Positions 62,401 to 64,000 of a stretch of 64,000 nucleotides of DNA are shown here, piece by piece (positions within the stretch are counted from its first letter, which is position 1; each line of letters opens with the position of its first letter). The stretch comes from Dendrocalamus latiflorus. Taxonomy: Eukaryota > Streptophyta > Magnoliopsida > Poales > Poaceae. Location: contig CM029646.1 of NCBI GenBank assembly GCA_017311315.1, positions 3,875,738 to 3,939,737 of the forward strand, given 5' to 3'. A program made the position numbers and the translations under genes. The notes below the pieces were generated by a model that was not told the DNA's origin, made no database searches, and worked only from the letters and a program-made list of their open reading frames with translations.

Positions 62401-62754
62401 TGCCCTTAGTAATGGCATATATCGAAATCAGAACTTTGTAGTGGTATATCTCAAAACTGACAATTCTGATGGCATGTATCTAAATAACCCGTGAAACAAA
62501 GATGGCCTTATCACGATTTCCATCCCGATTGGGCACCAGAGTACCAAAACCAAAGGATTAGTGCCACAATAATGCCCTTGACGAGCCCCAATACACCTTC
62601 CGCAATGGGAGCATCGTCACAGGGCGGCGGCTTAATTCCCTCTGAACGCACAATCGACCACACTACCAACCAAATCCACTCCGGCCACATCTGTTCCATC
62701 AAGAACACCAGAAATAAAAGCAAATGGAAAGCGAAAAGATCAAATACATACCAT
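50419..62754 (-). CDS. AIPP2-like PHD-finger/SPOC-domain protein, complete
   Basis: Six exons: a leader exon ending with the ATG (62754-62752), 55479-55394, 54509-52071, 51983-51771, 51685-51561 and 51359-50419. Coding length is 3,807 nt, 1,268 residues, with GT-AG at every junction. The ATG is the first one in the leader. Residues C5, C8, C20, C23, H29, C32, C47 and C50 form a perfect C4HC3 PHD finger (VCEICGDVGYEYLLVSCNDC). A long charged, Ser/Asn-rich linker with basic patches follows. The AIPP2-type SPOC-like domain starts near residue 842 (PVWR, WPKSW, PTDD, FFPH, LIFPS, LWGVFKRR). The C-terminus carries DLDLSLS, an EAR-like repressor motif. Arabidopsis relatives AIPP2 and PAIPP2 read unmodified H3K4 and act with a BAH protein and CPL2, and AIPP2 was found with ASI1. 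A nuclear repressor role is inferred from this. Confidence 0.9.
55241..55348. repeat. 54-bp tandem duplication in intron 2
   Basis: Two identical copies of AGTTAAACATGCATATAGAG and the following 34 bases, the second directly after the first. Exact identity implies a recent event. Confidence 0.9.
56799..57385 (-). mobile_element. LINE 3' fragment in intron 1
   Basis: A 17-bp target duplication AAAATTAGGAAATCTTT flanks it (56782-56798 and 57386-57402). A T run at its left edge is the poly(A) tail. The minus strand encodes the LINE zinc-binding C-terminus: LAKRGLSHPDKCPLCDQEDE, HLLSTCVVARQVW and WILWKHRNACVF, open for 136 codons. Only the last 590 bp of the parent arrived. Confidence 0.92.
57386..58980. 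other. Intron 1 sequence without recognised gene
   Basis: Near 57680-57790 the words ATATGCCACTG and ATATGTCACT recur. They resemble the arms of the Pack-MULE at 61142-62490, so part of this may be a single arm of a related MULE. The stretch 57890-58790 is C-rich with long accidental frames and no domain. A repeat-like border (TGTAACACCTTACACC) occurs near 58405. Confidence 0.4.
59046..59200. repeat. 26-bp minisatellite in intron 1
   Basis: GATTTATAGTTTACAGTTAC-type units recur at 59074, 59101, 59127, 59153 and 59179, about 26 bp apart. Confidence 0.9.
59241..60050. repeat. 13/26-bp minisatellite (GTGGTCGTAGCC family) in intron 1
   Basis: About 800 bp of alternating TGGTCGTAGCCAG and TGGTCGAAGACTG units with many variants. 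Repeat frames on the minus strand give Thr/Tyr/Asp-rich peptides, which are artefacts of the array. Confidence 0.9.
60677..60704 (+). other. Helitron-type 3' terminus in intron 1
   Basis: CCGTAGTAACGCACGGACAT and CTAG at 60701-60704. A short stem (CCGT/ACGG) is intact. The base after CTAG is C instead of the expected T, so the end may have been altered. The matching 5' end was not found. The minisatellites upstream may belong to this element. Confidence 0.5.
60720..61130. other. C-rich stretch in intron 1
   Basis: Two copies of CTCACAAAAAAGC (about 60757 and 60803), a pure C tract near 60947-60962 and many CTCCCCC words. Proline-rich frames result from composition. No gene was recognised. 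Confidence 0.6.
61142..62490. mobile_element. Pack-MULE, about 1.35 kb, in intron 1
   Basis: The left arm begins GGGTTATTTAGATATATACC and the right arm is its inverse (TGTATCTAAATAACCC). They stay similar for about 90 bp, including CCACTACAAAGT. Possible 9-bp target copies ATGAAAATA and GTGAAACAA agree at six positions only. The inside carries fragments of a DUF1005 gene (61793-61996). Such MULEs take up host gene pieces. The right edge lies only about 260 bp from the leader exon. Confidence 0.75.
61793..61996 (-). pseudogene. DUF1005 gene fragments captured by the Pack-MULE
   Basis: On the minus strand the frame reads MDPYPFVQVLIGNIALKM, the N-terminus of plant DUF1005 proteins. It then runs without a break into LQLNLTIHAEPDPCFMFEFD and GKPECS, a motif that lies much further along in the family (LHLTVKAEPDP.F.F.FDGEPECSPQVF). 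About 150 or more residues that lie between in the parent are missing. The function of DUF1005 proteins is not settled. Confidence 0.8.
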
Positions 62755-63096
62755 GTCCCACCACTTCGGCCGCTCCAAAGAATCTCCAAGAAACAGGGCC
62801 GGTTCCGCCTCAAGAACTCAAACAGACTCCAACTCCAAAACCTCCAAGAAACCGAGTACGATCGAGACCTCACGAACCCAACAGATTAGAAACCGAAACC
62901 GAATCCGATCTATCTCGAGAACAGAATTTGGAGGCACAGTACCAGCTTCGCTCCGGGATTCGGAGCAATGCACAGGACGGGGTTCTTCTCCTTGAACCCT
63001 AGTACCCCTCTCTCTCTCTCCAATGGCCAATATCCCACCACTTCCTCGGATGGAGTTTTCTTTTTCCCTTTCCTCCCACTCCGATAGGCCGGACGC

Positions 63097-63104
63097 TATT
63101 TATA
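63097..63104 (-). promoter_or_regulatory. TATA box of the right AIPP2-like gene
   Basis: TATAAATA on the minus strand in a GC-rich setting (GCCCTTATAAATAGCG). It lies about 345 bp upstream of the ATG, fitting a leader of about 315 nt. Confidence 0.75.
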
Positions 63105-63110
63105 AGGGCG

Positions 63111-63921
63111 GTGGGCGGCGTGGTTAAGGCGGTGGACGGCGCGGGGTTTGGAAAGAAACCGTACGCGAAATCCGCGGTGATTACGAATCTAGCCTTTCGA
63201 ATCTATTTCTTCACTTTTCTTATTATTATCTTGCTCGAGATAAGTATATCACGTATCTTTTTTTTTACTTCTGTTAGATAGATAAATCGTTTTCTCACTT
63301 TTTACACTCGTCTTCTACTTCTAAAAGGCACATCTTCCAGATACTACTATTTATTTTCAACCAAAAACTATCAGCAAAAGCTAATACAAACATTCCTTTA
63401 AAGGAATGTTCTGTAGTACTGATGATATTTAGTTACAGCTGATGGTTTTTGTTTGTGCTTTTCGAGATGGTAGTAGACTGTAAAAATGTCGACGCAGATC
63501 ATACATACAGTTGGCACATGAAATCATTTAAAAAATCCGTTTAAAATAATTGTTCCGTGATTGGCACAGAAAATTTTTTAGAGAATTTGCTTAAAATGTG
63601 TTACGTCTATTTTGATTTTCGGAGAAGACCGAAGGCACGTTGGCGAAAGCACCGAAGAGGAGGAGGGGTAGGGTTCATGGTGATTCTGATTCGCGTTTTG
63701 CGTGCGTGCACGCACGGTACGCCGTGGGATCCGGATTACCGGGGATTCGAGAGGGCGAGACGGGTTTCCACATCTGCTTTGTGGTGGGGCCCACCACTTT
63801 TTTTTGTCAGGAGTCGTCCGTTTCCATCAAGGATTTTGTAACTCCCGTCCTCTGCTGCTCAGCTGGGGCAGCCTGACAGGGAAGCCTGAATTGCGCCATC
63901 TACAGGTCTGATCTTTTCAAC
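63111..63921. other. Upstream region of the right AIPP2-like gene
   Basis: No gene was recognised. It contains a small foldback element (63357-63452). A GC-richer part at 63640-63850 has accidental frames on the plus strand. Regulatory sites upstream of the TATA box cannot be named from the sequence. Confidence 0.4.
63357..63452. repeat. Small foldback element with perfect central palindrome
   Basis: The core is a perfect 22-bp palindrome (63389-63410) centred on TTTAAA (CATTCCTTTAAAGGAATG inside). The outer arms CCAAAAACTATCAGC and GCTGATGGTTTTTG are inverse with few changes. It looks like a tiny MITE. Confidence 0.65.
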
Positions 63922-64000
63922 CGAAACTAGCGGCTTTTAGTTTTTGCTATAATACTTAACTTTTAAATAGAGTATTTTCTTAAGATGGAGTCTATACGTT
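63922..64000. mobile_element. MITE-like element, cut by the window end
   Basis: TTTTTGCTATAATACTTAAC and AAGATGGAGTCTA match 7742-7860 on the other side of the window. Only the first 80 bases are visible. Confidence 0.5.

Larger units (their letters stand above)
52755..63068 (-). other. Leader exon and giant first intron of the right AIPP2-like gene (intron 62751-55480)
   Basis: Transcription probably starts near 63068, about 30 bp below the TATA box. The leader exon (about 315 nt) has no upstream ATG and ends GGGACATG, followed by donor GTATG at 62751. The acceptor CAG lies at 55482-55480. The 7,272-bp intron holds a LINE fragment, two minisatellites, a Helitron-type end and a Pack-MULE. 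The next intron (55393-54510) is 884 bp and carries no repeat I recognise. The interval given here also spans coding exons 2 and 3. Confidence 0.75.

Noticed and set aside
62511..62873. Frame of about 120 codons with a hydrophobic stretch across the leader exon and intron
   Set aside because: It crosses the splice donor at 62751 and lies out of frame with the gene. No family was recognised.
62818..63030. 70-codon upstream frame in the leader of the right AIPP2-like gene
   Set aside because: It begins with TTG, not ATG. The leader has no ATG before the true start.

Overview
This window is nuclear DNA of a flowering plant, almost certainly a grass. The evidence is GT-AG introns, GC-rich leader exons, plant-type hAT, MULE, Helitron, LINE, copia and gypsy elements nested in each other, and captured fragments of plant genes (beta-tubulin, heparanase-like, DUF1005). 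The genus cannot be fixed from the sequence alone.

Two host genes frame the window, both on the minus strand and homologous to each other. They are PHD-finger/SPOC proteins of the AIPP2/PAIPP2 type. The right copy (50419-62754) is complete. Its six exons splice to a 1,268-residue protein with a perfect C4HC3 PHD finger at the N-terminus, a long polar linker, the SPOC-like domain and a C-terminal LDLSL (EAR-like) motif. It has a TATA box at 63097-63104 and a 7.3-kb first intron packed with transposons. The left copy (1344-4661) keeps the linker and the SPOC-like domain in four clean exons (951 codons open). It has lost the PHD finger and the C-terminal EAR-like tail, and it has gained two coding minisatellites. 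A truncated LINE sits just upstream of it.

The 46 kb between the two genes is transposon sediment. From left to right: a minus-strand Helitron of about 15.5 kb (8198 to about 23738) carries a decayed Rep-helicase gene, an RPA70-like gene, a 1.9-kb tandem duplication and a GC-rich tandem array. Two non-autonomous hAT elements follow (24071-24646 and 24853-25385). Next is a copia element on the minus strand (about 26850-43150) whose gag is split by a 3.46-kb solo LTR (29119-32581) and whose 5' LTR is split by a pol-less gypsy element (34521-42761). The gypsy 5' LTR itself holds a MULE (35404-37028), which holds a GATC-ended MITE. Beyond the copia element lie a beta-tubulin pseudogene split by an L1-type LINE (43437-46414) and a heparanase-like pseudogene, followed by a Helitron-type 3' terminus at 48994-48997.

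Inside the first intron of the right gene lie a 587-bp LINE fragment, two minisatellite arrays, another Helitron-type terminus and a Pack-MULE carrying DUF1005 gene fragments. No tRNA, rRNA or CRISPR was seen. The transposon proteins are mostly dead through stop codons and frameshifts. The only genes with intact reading frames are the two AIPP2-like genes and, with a damaged zinc site, the Helitron RPA-like gene.
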